Below, in pieces: positions 1-5,650 of a stretch of DNA of 5,650 bases (the stretch's first letter is position 1; each line of letters opens with the position of its first letter). The stretch lies in contig JAEYXI010000582.1 in assembly GCA_023428515.1 (NCBI GenBank), positions 1 through 5,650 on the forward strand, in the 5' to 3' direction. Below the pieces are notes generated by a model, which searched no databases, was not told the origin of the DNA, and worked only from the letters and a program-made list of their open reading frames with translations. Both the position numbers and the translations under genes were made by a program. The DNA is from Pseudomonadota bacterium. Its GTDB lineage: Bacteria > Pseudomonadota > Alphaproteobacteria > Rhizobiales > Rhizobiaceae.

Positions 1-1343
1 CCAGCCTGCTCAACGAGATGAATGCCGAGCCCGCCAACAGCCAGGCGGGCACGTCCGCCAGCTTCGAGGCGCGGCCCTACGAGAGCCAGATGGGTGCGGC
101 GCTGGGTGGTTCGCACCAGGCGACGACGTCCAAGGCAGCCTACGACGACGATCTCGGCCAGCATTCCTTCGCGCTCGATGCCGACGACCTGCCGGGGAGC
201 CGCCCGATCGAGCAGTATGCTCCCGACGATTACGACTACGATCCGGACATGGATCAGGAGATCGCGCAGCATCTTGAAGAAGATGATCGTCAGCCGAGGT
301 CGCGCGGCATGCTGATCGCCGCGCTGGTCGGCGGCGTGGCGCTGCTGGGTGGCATTGGTGCTTTCGCCTTCTCCTTCGGCGGCGGCTCCGATGGAGATGC
401 GCCGGCGTTGGTCAGGGCTGATGAAGGCCCGGTGAAGGTGAAGCCCGAGAATCCGGGCGGCACGACCGTGCCTAATCAGGACAGCAAGGTTTACGAGACG
501 GTCGCAGGCGAGGGCGCCGTCGGCGCTCCCCAGCAGGAGAAGCTCGTCACGACGGCGGAAGAGCCGGTGGACGTGACGCCGCCTCCGCCGGCAATCGAAG
601 ACACCGCCCTTGCGCCGTCCGGCAAGAGCGAGGACCGCATCGAGCAGATCGTCCAGGACGCCGAGAACCAGACCGACGACGAGATCGTCGGCGTGGCGCC
701 GCGCAAGGTCCGCACCATGGTGGTGAAGCCCGACGGCACGCTGGTGCCGCGCGAGGACGAAGTCGACGCAGGCACGTCGAACGAGCAGACCGAGACCATC
801 GCCGCCGCCGTGCCGCAGGCAGCGCCCGCCCCGGCCATTCCGGAATCGACCGGTGCGCTGCCGGCGCCCGCCGCCGCCGAAACGGCTCCGCCGCCTGCCC
901 CGGCTTCTGGGCCGGAAGAGACGGCTGCCGCCGCGCCTTCGGCAGGAGCGGACGCTGCAGCAGCGCCGGCCTCCGGAGACAGGGGTGCCATGCCCGATAC
1001 GGCACCGATCGCCCCGCTTCGCCCGGCCGACCAGCCGATCGACGTGGTCGGAGAGGTGAAGCCCGACCAGGTTGCCGCGGCGACCACGGCTGCGGCCAAC
1101 GGTAGCTGGGCCATGCAGATAGCCTCGCAGCCGAGTGAAGCCGCGGCTCAGTCGTCCTACCAGGATCTGGTCCGCCGCTACGGCAGCGTCCTTCAGGGTA
1201 AGGAAGTGAACATCGTCAAGGCCGAGATAGCAGGCAAGGGCACGTTCTGGCGTGTCCGCGTGCCGGCCGCGACCCGCAACGAGGCGATCAGCCTCTGCGA
1301 GAACTACAAGTCAGCCGGCGGCAACTGCTTCGTCTCGCGCTAG
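1..1343 (+). CDS. SPOR-domain single-pass membrane protein (5' end outside window)
   Basis: Predicted inner-membrane protein that binds septal peptidoglycan. The reading frame is open to the left edge, with in-frame codons for S-L-L-N-E before the ATG at 18, so the true start is probably upstream. Residues are numbered from that ATG (441 aa to the TAG). Residues 1-95 are acidic and hydrophilic (clusters of D/E, e.g. 71-90), as expected for a cytoplasmic segment. Residues 98-120 form one hydrophobic Gly/Ala/Leu-rich membrane helix. Residues about 125-360 are a low-complexity Ala/Pro/Glu linker, presumably spanning the periplasm. Residues 361-441 match the SPOR fold, beginning at NGSWAMQIAS, with the FWRVRVP strand and a GGNCFVSR end. 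C427 and C437 could pair in the periplasm. SPOR domains are known to bind glycan strands stripped of stem peptides. A terminator follows, so this is the last gene of its unit. Family assignment is firm; the individual role is unknown. Confidence 0.88.
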   Translation, partial: SLLNEMNAEPANSQAGTSASFEARPYESQMGAALGGSHQATTSKAAYDDDLGQHSFALDADDLPGSRPIEQYAPDDYDYDPDMDQEIAQHLEEDDRQPRSRGMLIAALVGGVALLGGIGAFAFSFGGGSDGDAPALVRADEGPVKVKPENPGGTTVPNQDSKVYETVAGEGAVGAPQQEKLVTTAEEPVDVTPPPPAIEDTALAPSGKSEDRIEQIVQDAENQTDDEIVGVAPRKVRTMVVKPDGTLVPREDEVDAGTSNEQTETIAAAVPQAAPAPAIPESTGALPAPAAAETAPPPAPASGPEETAAAAPSAGADAAAAPASGDRGAMPDTAPIAPLRPADQPIDVVGEVKPDQVAAATTAAANGSWAMQIASQPSEAAAQSSYQDLVRRYGSVLQGKEVNIVKAEIAGKGTFWRVRVPAATRNEAISLCENYKSAGGNCFVSR

Positions 1344-1346
1344 CCC

Positions 1347-1358
1347 CCGCTTCGGCGG
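1347..1358 (+). other. cUUCGg tetraloop mini-hairpin after the SPOR gene
   Basis: CCGC, TTCG, GCGG: a 4-bp GC stem closed by a C(UUCG)G tetraloop, a known extra-stable RNA loop. It begins 3 nt after the stop codon and ends 8 nt before the A-tract of the main terminator. It could stabilise the 3' end of the SPOR-gene mRNA. The structure is visible in the sequence; the role is inferred. Confidence 0.45.
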
Positions 1359-1365
1359 AAGAGAT

Positions 1366-1400
1366 AAAAACGGCGCGGCCCTGGCCGCGCCGTTTTCCTT
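1366..1400 (+). terminator. Intrinsic (Rho-independent) terminator, probably bidirectional
   Basis: The arm CGGCGCGGCC (1371-1380) is the exact reverse complement of GGCCGCGCCG (1383-1392), with CT between them; the outer pairs would realistically leave a 4-nt loop (CCTG). Flanking AAAA (1367-1370) and TTTT (1393-1396) extend the palindrome to 14 pairs. The T-rich run TTTTCCTTT follows on the + strand and AAAAA precedes it, so it could also stop transcription from the other strand. It lies 22 nt after the SPOR stop and 65 nt before nagZ, separating the two units. Confidence 0.92.
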
Positions 1401-1430
1401 TGATTCCAAAGGATAAACGGGCCGGTCGGT

Positions 1431-1459
1431 GGTACAGAAGCCGGAAGTTGGGGTAAAAT
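1431..1459 (+). promoter_or_regulatory. Candidate promoter for the nagZ-scpA-scpB unit
   Basis: TAAAAT at 1454-1459 matches the sigma-70 -10 consensus at 5 of 6 positions. At 17-nt spacing the -35 position is GGTACA (1431-1436), which matches TTGACA at only 3 of 6. Transcription from here would start about 6-7 nt past the -10 box, at or next to the nagZ ATG at 1466. A promoter is expected here because a strong terminator lies directly upstream. The exact element is a weak guess from consensus alone. Confidence 0.35.
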
Positions 1460-1465
1460 GCCGGT

Positions 1466-2488
1466 ATGACCGAATCAAAAGCCATGATTCTCGGCTGCCA
1501 CGGTAAATCGCTCAGCCGCGAGGAAGTCCGATTCTACCGCGGCGAATCCCCTTGGGGTTTCATCCTCTTCGCTCGCAACATCTCCGAGGCCGAGCAGATC
1601 AAGGATCTCGTCGCGGAGATGCGCGACAGCGTTGGCCGGCCGGATGCGCCTGTCTTCATAGACCAGGAGGGCGGCCGCGTGCAGCGCATCCGTCCGCCGC
1701 TCGCTCCCAATTACCCGGCCGGCGCAGCACTAGGGGCGCTCTGGCAGCAGGACCACGACGCGGGCGAGCGCGCCGTCTGGCTGCTGGCCAGGCTGCACGC
1801 CTTCGACCTCCAGCGCTACGGCATCACCGCCGACTGCCTGCCGGTGCTCGACGTGCCGATCGAGGGCGCCAGCGACGTCATCGGCTCGCGCGCCTACGGC
1901 AAGAAGCCCGAAATCGTCACCGCCATGGGGCGTGCCGCAGCGGAAGGCCTGATGTCGGGCGGCGTGCTCCCGGTCATGAAGCACATCCCGGGCCACGGCC
2001 GCGCCTTCGCCGACACGCATTTCGAACTGCCGACCGTCGACGCCACGCTTGGTGAATTGCAGCGCCATGATTTCGTGCCGTTCCGTGAACTGGCGCATCT
2101 GCCGATGGCGATGACGGCCCACGTCATCTTCTCCGCGATCGATCCCGACAATCCCGCCACGACCTCCGGCAAGGTCATCGAGGAAATCGTCCGCCGCGAG
2201 ATAGGCTTCGAAGGCCTGCTGATGAGCGACGACACGTCGATGAAGGCGCTTTCTGGGGATTTCCCGTCCAAGGCCGCCGCGATCCTTGCAGCCGGTTGCG
2301 ATATCGTTCTTCACTGCAACGGGGAAATGGAAGAGATGGCGGGCATCGCGTCCCGGACCAAGGGGCTCGAAGGGACCTCGCTGGAACGGGCCAGGCGCGC
2401 GCTTACCTACATCAAGGACCGCGATACCGCCGACGAAGCGGAACTTCGCGCGGAATTCGCGACCTATTTCGACACGATGGTGGCCTAG
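1466..2488 (+). CDS. nagZ: Beta-N-acetylhexosaminidase NagZ (glycoside hydrolase family 3)
   Basis: Cytoplasmic enzyme of peptidoglycan recycling that removes the non-reducing GlcNAc from GlcNAc-1,6-anhydroMurNAc and its peptides. The anhydroMurNAc-peptide product is the known inducer of AmpC in species with AmpR. The protein has 340 aa, the usual length for single-domain NagZ, and no signal peptide. Visible family landmarks are PWGFILFARNI near 29-39, substrate-loop DQEGGRVQR from D66, IGSRAYG with R142, KHIPGHG at 172-178 followed by the catalytic loop D183-T-H185 (general acid/base dyad), and MSDDTSM with nucleophile D255. All catalytic positions are present. ATG 1466 gives the standard MTESKAMILG N-terminus; an in-frame ATG at 1484 is a weaker alternative. 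The ribosome site is poor: GGGG at 1450-1453 is 12 nt away. The stop codon lies 11 nt before scpA, so cotranscription is likely. Confidence 0.96.
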   Translation: MTESKAMILGCHGKSLSREEVRFYRGESPWGFILFARNISEAEQIKDLVAEMRDSVGRPDAPVFIDQEGGRVQRIRPPLAPNYPAGAALGALWQQDHDAGERAVWLLARLHAFDLQRYGITADCLPVLDVPIEGASDVIGSRAYGKKPEIVTAMGRAAAEGLMSGGVLPVMKHIPGHGRAFADTHFELPTVDATLGELQRHDFVPFRELAHLPMAMTAHVIFSAIDPDNPATTSGKVIEEIVRREIGFEGLLMSDDTSMKALSGDFPSKAAAILAAGCDIVLHCNGEMEEMAGIASRTKGLEGTSLERARRALTYIKDRDTADEAELRAEFATYFDTMVA

Positions 2489-2496
2489 GAGAAGGG
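2487..2496 (+). promoter_or_regulatory. Ribosome binding site supporting the TTG start of scpA
   Basis: AGGAGAAGGG contains a strong Shine-Dalgarno core (AGGAG, 8 nt before TTG 2500) and overlaps the last two bases of the nagZ stop codon. The downstream in-frame ATG at 2542 has no comparable site, which is why the TTG start is preferred. Confidence 0.7.
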
Positions 2497-2499
2497 ATT

Positions 2500-3345
2500 T
2501 TGGCGGAGACTTCGGAAAGCAAGGCTGAGAAAGCCGCACCGATGGACCGTCTGTGGGCGGATAACGACGAGTCGCGCACCTCGGACGACCCGGCGCTGGT
2601 CGTCGATGTCGCCGGCTTCGAAGGCCCGCTCGACCTTCTGCTCCACCTCGCGCGCAACCAGAAGGTGGACCTCGCTCGCATTTCGGTGCTGGCGCTGGCC
2701 GAGCAATATCTCGTCTTCATCGAGACCGCCCGCAAGCTTCGGCTCGAACTCGCCGCCGACTATCTCGTCATGGCTGCATGGCTGGCCTTCCTCAAGTCCA
2801 AGCTGCTTATTCCAAAGCAGCCGGGTGAGGAGGGCGAATCGGGTGAGGAAATGGCCGCCGTGCTGCAATTCCGCCTGAAGCGCCTCGAAGCGATGCGCGA
2901 TGCGGCCGCCCGGTTGGTCAACCGCAACAGGCTCGGCCGCGACGTCTTCGCGCGCGGCATGCCGGAACTCGTCATCGTCGAGAAGCGCAACGAATGGTCG
3001 GCGACCCTGTACGACCTGCTCACAGCCTATGCCGTGCAGCGCCAGCGCCAGGCCATCGATCGCGTCAAGATCGCCAAACGAGGCGTCTGGTCGCTCAAGG
3101 AGGCGCGCGACATCCTTACCCGCATGGTCGGCACGCTTAGTGACTGGACCGCGCTCGACCAGTTCCTGGTCGAATATCTGACATCACCGGAGGATCGCGC
3201 GACCGCGATCGCCAGTTCCTTCGCGGCAAGCCTCGAGCTTATTCGCGAAGGCTCACTGGAGGCACGCCAGGAGGTCGCTTTCGCGCCGCTCTATCTGCGT
3301 GGCCGGCAACAACAGACCAGAAAGCCTATTGAGGTGGTATCATGA
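2500..3345 (+). CDS. scpA: Segregation and condensation protein A (kleisin ScpA)
   Basis: Kleisin subunit of the SMC-ScpA-ScpB condensin, which bridges SMC heads and organises and segregates the chromosome on the nucleoid. From TTG 2500 the protein has 281 aa, typical for alphaproteobacterial ScpA. The N-terminal SMC-neck-binding region carries GFEGPLDLLLHLARNQKVDL (F40 onward) and the AADYLVMAAWLAFLKSKLL helix (A85 onward). A charged middle follows, then a C-terminal winged-helix region including ATAIASSFAASLELIREG (about 234-253) that contacts the SMC cap. TTG is chosen for its strong ribosome site. ATG 2542 (267 aa, starting MDRLWAD) is a real alternative because its first residues resemble the start of rhizobial homologues. 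The frame stays open upstream inside nagZ to an ATG at 2296, but that extension does not resemble ScpA. The stop overlaps the scpB start (ATGA), so the two proteins are likely made in a coupled way. Confidence 0.95.
   Translation: MAETSESKAEKAAPMDRLWADNDESRTSDDPALVVDVAGFEGPLDLLLHLARNQKVDLARISVLALAEQYLVFIETARKLRLELAADYLVMAAWLAFLKSKLLIPKQPGEEGESGEEMAAVLQFRLKRLEAMRDAAARLVNRNRLGRDVFARGMPELVIVEKRNEWSATLYDLLTAYAVQRQRQAIDRVKIAKRGVWSLKEARDILTRMVGTLSDWTALDQFLVEYLTSPEDRATAIASSFAASLELIREGSLEARQEVAFAPLYLRGRQQQTRKPIEVVS
3331..3337 (+). promoter_or_regulatory. Ribosome binding site of scpB within the scpA end
   Basis: GAGGTGG lies inside the last codons of scpA. Its GAGG core ends 7 nt before ATG 3342. 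Together with the 4-nt ATGA overlap at 3342-3345 this supports translational coupling of scpA and scpB. Confidence 0.65.
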
Positions 3346-4097
3346 CCGAAGGCAGCGGTTCCGTCGTTCCTTTCCCGATCGGCGACACCGTCGTCGACGA
3401 GGTCGAGGAGGAAGCGGCTCCCGTCCGCAATCCTGCCGAGCGGCTGCATATGGCCGAGGCGGTGCGCATGGCGGAGGCTATCGTCTTCGCCAGTGCGGAG
3501 CCTGTCAGCGAGAAGCAGATCGGCCAGCGCCTGCCTGAGGGTATCGACGTGCCTGCCGCGATGGCCGAACTGCAGCAAATCTACGAACGTCGCGGCGTCA
3601 ACCTCGTGAAGGTGGGCGACGCCTGGGCGTTTCGCACTGCCGGCGATCTCGCCTTCCTGATGAGCCGCGACAGCGTCCAGCAGAAGAAGCTGTCGCGCGC
3701 CGCACTCGAGGTTTTGGCCATCATCGCCTACCACCAGCCGGTCACCCGCGCCGAGATCGAGGATATCAGGGGCGTCGAGACGTCCAAGGGCACGATCGAC
3801 ACGCTGATGGAGACGGAATGGATTCGCATGCGCGGCCGCCGCAAGACCCCCGGCCGTCCCGTCACTTACGGCACCACGGAAAAATTCCTCGACCATTTCG
3901 CGCTGGAGGAACTTCGCGATTTGCCTGGAATGGAGGAACTGAAGGGCGCCGGCCTGCTTGCCGCTCGCATGCCGGCGAACTTCTCCATGCCGACGCCGTT
4001 GGCCGATCCCGACGCACTTACCGAGGACGAGGATCCGCTGACCGATGTGGACCTTGAGGAACTCGGTCTGTTGACACCCAAGGCCACAGATGATTGA
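3342..4097 (+). CDS. scpB: Segregation and condensation protein B (ScpB)
   Basis: Winged-helix dimer that binds the central part of ScpA and regulates the SMC condensin on the chromosome. The protein has 251 aa. Residues 1-35 are a poorly conserved acidic lead. About 38-110 form the first winged helix (AEAIVFASAEPVSEKQIGQRL). The second winged helix holds the family hallmark LSRAALEVLAIIAYHQPVTR (117-136), then IEDIRGV (139-145) and GRPVTYGTTEKFLDHFALEEL (171-191), which matches the conserved GRP-x-x-Y-x-TT-x-x-FL-x-x-F pattern. Residues about 210-251 are an acidic, probably disordered tail, as often seen in alphaproteobacterial ScpB. The start codon overlaps the scpA stop by 4 nt. A 70-nt gap separates it from the next gene. 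The call is secure. Confidence 0.95.
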   Translation: MTEGSGSVVPFPIGDTVVDEVEEEAAPVRNPAERLHMAEAVRMAEAIVFASAEPVSEKQIGQRLPEGIDVPAAMAELQQIYERRGVNLVKVGDAWAFRTAGDLAFLMSRDSVQQKKLSRAALEVLAIIAYHQPVTRAEIEDIRGVETSKGTIDTLMETEWIRMRGRRKTPGRPVTYGTTEKFLDHFALEELRDLPGMEELKGAGLLAARMPANFSMPTPLADPDALTEDEDPLTDVDLEELGLLTPKATDD

Positions 4098-4115
4098 CCG
4101 GCTGCCGGGAAAGCA

Positions 4116-4144
4116 GGGCGCCAGGAAATAGAGACCTGTCGCCC
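4116..4144 (+). other. GC-rich stem-loop between scpB and the ABC ATPase gene
   Basis: GGGCGCCAGG (4116-4125) pairs with CCTGTCGCCC (4135-4144) in 9 of 10 positions, with one C/T mismatch and a 9-nt A-rich loop. No T-tract follows (next bases CGTCCC), so it is not a standard intrinsic terminator. It ends 11 nt before the ribosome site of the next gene. It could be an mRNA processing or stabilising element, or could tune readthrough from scpB. Pairing is visible; function is inferred. Confidence 0.5.
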
Positions 4145-4155
4145 CGTCCCGCACT

Positions 4156-4159
4156 GGAG
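4156..4159 (+). promoter_or_regulatory. Ribosome binding site supporting the TTG start of the ABC ATPase
   Basis: GGAG ends 8 nt before TTG 4168. The frame is closed upstream by a TAG at 4129-4131 and contains no ATG or GTG before the conserved ATPase domain, so this site fixes the start at TTG 4168. Confidence 0.6.
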
Positions 4160-4167
4160 CCTGCCGG

Positions 4168-5289
4168 TTGAACGTCCAGCGTAGCAAGTCCGAAGCCCCT
4201 GCCGTCGCCTCGCGGGTCACGGCGGGCGTTACCTTCGCGGCACGGCTCGCCTTCGAACACATAAGCCATTCGTTCAACTCCGACCGTGAGACGCTGTCGG
4301 ACATCTCGTTCGCCGCGGAACCCGGCGAGGTGCTCTGCCTGCTGGGCCCTTCCGGTTCAGGCAAGACGACGCTGCTCAGGATCGCCGCCGGCATCGAGCC
4401 ACAGACCGCCGGCCGCGTGCTGCTCAACGATCGCGAGGTCGCCGGTCCCAGCGTCTTCCTGCCGCCCGAACAGCGGTCGATAGGCCTTGTCTTTCAGGAC
4501 TTCGCACTCTTTCCGCACCTCACCATCCTCGACAATGTGCGGTTCGGCCTGACCGCGCTGTCGCGCGAGGAGGCGCGCAGGGAAGCGAATATCGCGCTTT
4601 CTCGCGTCGGGCTGGAGCATCATGCGAACTCCTTCCCGCATGTGCTTTCCGGCGGCGAGCAGCAGCGCGTGGCGCTGGCCCGCGCCTTGGCCCCGCGCCC
4701 GGCCGTGCTTTTGATGGACGAGCCCTTTTCCGGCCTCGATTCCCGCCTCAAGGACAGCGTGCGTGCCGAAACGCTGGCAATCCTGCGTGAGAGCCGCGCC
4801 ACCGCGATCGTCGTCACCCATGACGCGGAGGAGGCGATGCGCCTCGGCGACCGCATCGCGCTCATGAAATCCGGTAGGCTCGTCCAGGCCGGTCGGGCCG
4901 AGGAACTCTATCTCAACCCCTCCGACCTTTTCGTCGCCGGCTTCTTTTCCGAGCTCAACCTGTTCCAGGCAAAGGTCCAGGACGGGATTGCAGATATCCC
5001 GGTCGGCAAGGTGGAGGCCCCCGGGCTTGGTGAAGGGGCGTCGGCCACCGTGGCCGTCAGGCTTTCGGGTTTCGATGTCAGCGGGGACGCCGGCGAGACC
5101 GAGGCCCGCATCCTCTCCCGGCGCTATCTCGGCGTCGTCGAGCTCATCGAATTCGCCGTTTCGGGGGCGGAAAAGCCCGTCCGGGCACGCATCCGCTGCG
5201 GCGCTTTGTCTCCGGATGCGCGAGATATCTGGCTTTCGTTGCGCAAGTCTGACGTACTTGTGTTTGAAACCGGCGGCGAAAGCGCATAG
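4168..5289 (+). CDS. ABC transporter ATP-binding protein, PotA/FbpC/CysA-like, no partner genes in the window
   Basis: Cytoplasmic ATPase expected to power an import-type ABC transporter. The protein has 373 aa, the usual size for this class. An N-terminal lead of about 25 residues precedes the domain. All ATPase motifs are intact: Walker [10 protein letters not shown] (60-68, K66), Q-loop Q110 in [10 protein letters not shown], signature LSGGEQQ (160-166), Walker B LLMDEP (181-186, catalytic E185), D-loop SGLD (188-191) and H-loop H218. Residues about 255-370 resemble the C-terminal TOBE-type regulatory domain of iron(III), polyamine and sulfate importers ([15 protein letters not shown], then [10 protein letters not shown] where VRPE is usual), but are divergent, so the substrate cannot be read. 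An FbpC-like iron role is a guess. No permease or binding protein is adjacent. It is 35 nt before tatA, so the two may be cotranscribed. Base composition resembles the neighbours, giving no sign of recent transfer. The TTG start is chosen from its ribosome site. Confidence 0.92.
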   Translation: MNVQRSKSEAPAVASRVTAGVTFAARLAFEHISHSFNSDRETLSDISFAAEPGEVLCLLGPSGSGKTTLLRIAAGIEPQTAGRVLLNDREVAGPSVFLPPEQRSIGLVFQDFALFPHLTILDNVRFGLTALSREEARREANIALSRVGLEHHANSFPHVLSGGEQQRVALARALAPRPAVLLMDEPFSGLDSRLKDSVRAETLAILRESRATAIVVTHDAEEAMRLGDRIALMKSGRLVQAGRAEELYLNPSDLFVAGFFSELNLFQAKVQDGIADIPVGKVEAPGLGEGASATVAVRLSGFDVSGDAGETEARILSRRYLGVVELIEFAVSGAEKPVRARIRCGALSPDARDIWLSLRKSDVLVFETGGESA

Positions 5290-5324
5290 ATCGTAGCCAG
5301 AGAAATCACGGGAAGAGTGTAGCA

Positions 5325-5546
5325 ATGGGTTCTTTTTCGATATGGCACTGGCTGATCGTTCTGGTCGTCGTGCTTCTGGTCTTCGGGCGCGGCAAGATCC
5401 CCGAACTGATGGGTGACATGGCCAAGGGCATCAAGAGCTTCAAGAAGGGCATGGCGGACGACGACACGGCGGACGATACCAAGACCGTCGAGCATCGCGC
5501 CGACGAGGCCCTGAACTCGGCCAAGGAAAAGGCGTCCAAGAGCTGA
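5325..5546 (+). CDS. tatA: Sec-independent protein translocase subunit TatA
   Basis: Small membrane protein that oligomerises at the TatBC receptor to let folded twin-arginine-signal proteins cross the inner membrane. The protein has 73 aa, normal for TatA. The N-terminus MGSFSIWHW leads into a short membrane helix (about 5-20), the F20-G21 hinge, an amphipathic helix (about 24-43, [20 protein letters not shown]), an acidic patch (45-51, with DDD) and a charged, flexible tail. The [10 protein letters not shown] start and the FGRGKIPEL stretch are typical of alphaproteobacterial TatA rather than TatB. ATG 5325 is supported by GGAAGAG (5311-5317), 7 nt upstream. The ABC ATPase gene ends 35 nt before and tatB probably begins 98 nt after. 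Confidence 0.96.
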   Translation: MGSFSIWHWLIVLVVVLLVFGRGKIPELMGDMAKGIKSFKKGMADDDTADDTKTVEHRADEALNSAKEKASKS

Positions 5547-5644
5547 CGCCGGCAGGCATCATGCCGGAGAATGCCATGCGGCTTATTCCGGCGGAGGTGA
5601 TGTCGTGCCTGTTCGTCAGCTAGCCGCAAGCCGGAACGAGCGCA
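5547..5644 (+). other. tatA-tatB intergenic spacer with a short hairpin
   Basis: This 98-nt gap contains CCGGCA (5549-5554) and its complement TGCCGG (5562-5567) around a 7-nt loop, just after the tatA stop. No T-tract follows, so it is not a convincing terminator. A 20-codon open frame (ATG 5561 to TAG 5623) has only a marginal ribosome site and no recognisable product. GGAACGAG (5633-5640) is a plausible ribosome site for tatB. Confidence 0.4.
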
Positions 5645-5650
5645 ATGTTT
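5645..5650 (+). CDS. tatB: Probable start of tatB (only two codons in window)
   Basis: The last six bases are ATG TTT, coding M-F. TatB proteins characteristically begin MF(D/E), with the D/E-IG-W segment beyond the window, and tatB follows tatA in the usual alphaproteobacterial order. A Shine-Dalgarno-like GGAACGAG ends 4 nt before the ATG. TatB partners TatC in recognising twin-arginine signal peptides. The call rests on position and these two codons only. Confidence 0.7.

Noticed and set aside
800..1000. Ala/Pro-rich repetitive stretch as a DNA repeat or mobile element trace
   Set aside because: It is in frame within the SPOR protein and consists of irregular Ala/Pro/Glu codons with no exact repeat unit; it is a protein linker.
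491..1114. 207-codon Ala/Ser-rich minus-strand open frame over the SPOR linker
   Set aside because: This is the mirror image of the low-complexity Ala/Pro linker; the amino-acid bias comes from the repeat-like GC-rich codons.
2296..2499. N-terminal extension of scpA to the in-frame ATG at 2296, inside nagZ
   Set aside because: The added 68 residues overlap nagZ almost entirely, are Arg/Gly-rich like a shadow frame, and do not resemble ScpA; a strong ribosome site marks TTG 2500 instead.
1730..2539. 269-codon open frame on the minus strand over nagZ
   Set aside because: It is antisense to nagZ, whose catalytic motifs are all intact, and no domain or plausible ribosome site is seen.
4071..4100. 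Perfect TTGACA at 4071-4076 as a -35 box for the ABC gene
   Set aside because: No -10-like sequence is found at 15-18 nt spacing (bases 4092-4100 read ATTGACCG-type sequence), and it lies in scpB coding sequence, so chance is likely.
3291..4427. 378-codon open frame on the minus strand over scpB and the ABC gene start
   Set aside because: It runs antisense to two well-supported genes, is rich in Arg/His/Gly/Asp without recognisable motifs, and is the kind of frame that high third-position GC keeps open.
4357..5325. 322-codon open frame on the minus strand over the ABC ATPase
   Set aside because: It is antisense to a gene with complete ATPase motifs, has no family features of its own, and has a composition typical of a GC-rich shadow frame.
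1..5650. CRISPR array, insertion sequence, prophage, tRNA/rRNA or defence system
   Set aside because: No regularly spaced repeats, no transposase, integrase or other mobile-element gene, and no tRNA-like or rRNA-like sequence was recognised; nearly all of the window is accounted for by conserved genes.

Overview
The window looks like chromosomal DNA from a GC-rich alphaproteobacterium, most likely a member of the Rhizobiales (Hyphomicrobiales), with the Phyllobacteriaceae/Mesorhizobium group as the best guess. The basis is the gene order SPOR-domain protein – nagZ – scpA – scpB – (ABC ATPase) – tatA – tatB, the rhizobial look of NagZ, ScpA and TatA, and strong G/C preference at third codon positions. 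The genus is inferred by eye and was not tested by a search. Every credible gene lies on the + strand.

Layout. Bases 1-1343 hold most of a membrane-anchored SPOR-domain protein whose start lies upstream of the window. It is followed by a small cUUCGg hairpin and a strong, near-perfectly palindromic intrinsic terminator (about 1366-1400), which closes that transcription unit. A second unit starts after the terminator: nagZ (1466-2488), scpA (2500-3345, TTG start, 11 nt after nagZ) and scpB (3342-4097, ATGA overlap with scpA). A 70-nt gap containing a GC-rich stem-loop leads to an ABC-transporter ATPase (4168-5289, TTG start) with no permease or binding-protein gene beside it. After 35 nt comes tatA (5325-5546), then a 98-nt gap, then the first two codons of what is almost certainly tatB at the window edge (5645-5650).

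How the genes fit together. The SPOR protein (binding of peptide-free glycan at division sites) and NagZ (cytoplasmic removal of GlcNAc from recycled muropeptides) both concern peptidoglycan turnover. ScpA and ScpB are the kleisin and winged-helix partners of the SMC condensin that compacts and segregates the chromosome. TatA and TatB belong to the twin-arginine translocase for folded proteins, which in many bacteria exports cell-wall amidases among other substrates. The block is therefore a conserved cell-cycle and envelope housekeeping cluster. The unexpected member is the ABC ATPase of the PotA/FbpC/CysA type between scpB and tatA.

I see no phage, IS element, CRISPR array, tRNA or rRNA, and no convincing undescribed defence or mobile system. 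The points most worth checking are the solitary ABC ATPase, the stem-loop before it, and a possible leaderless start for nagZ.
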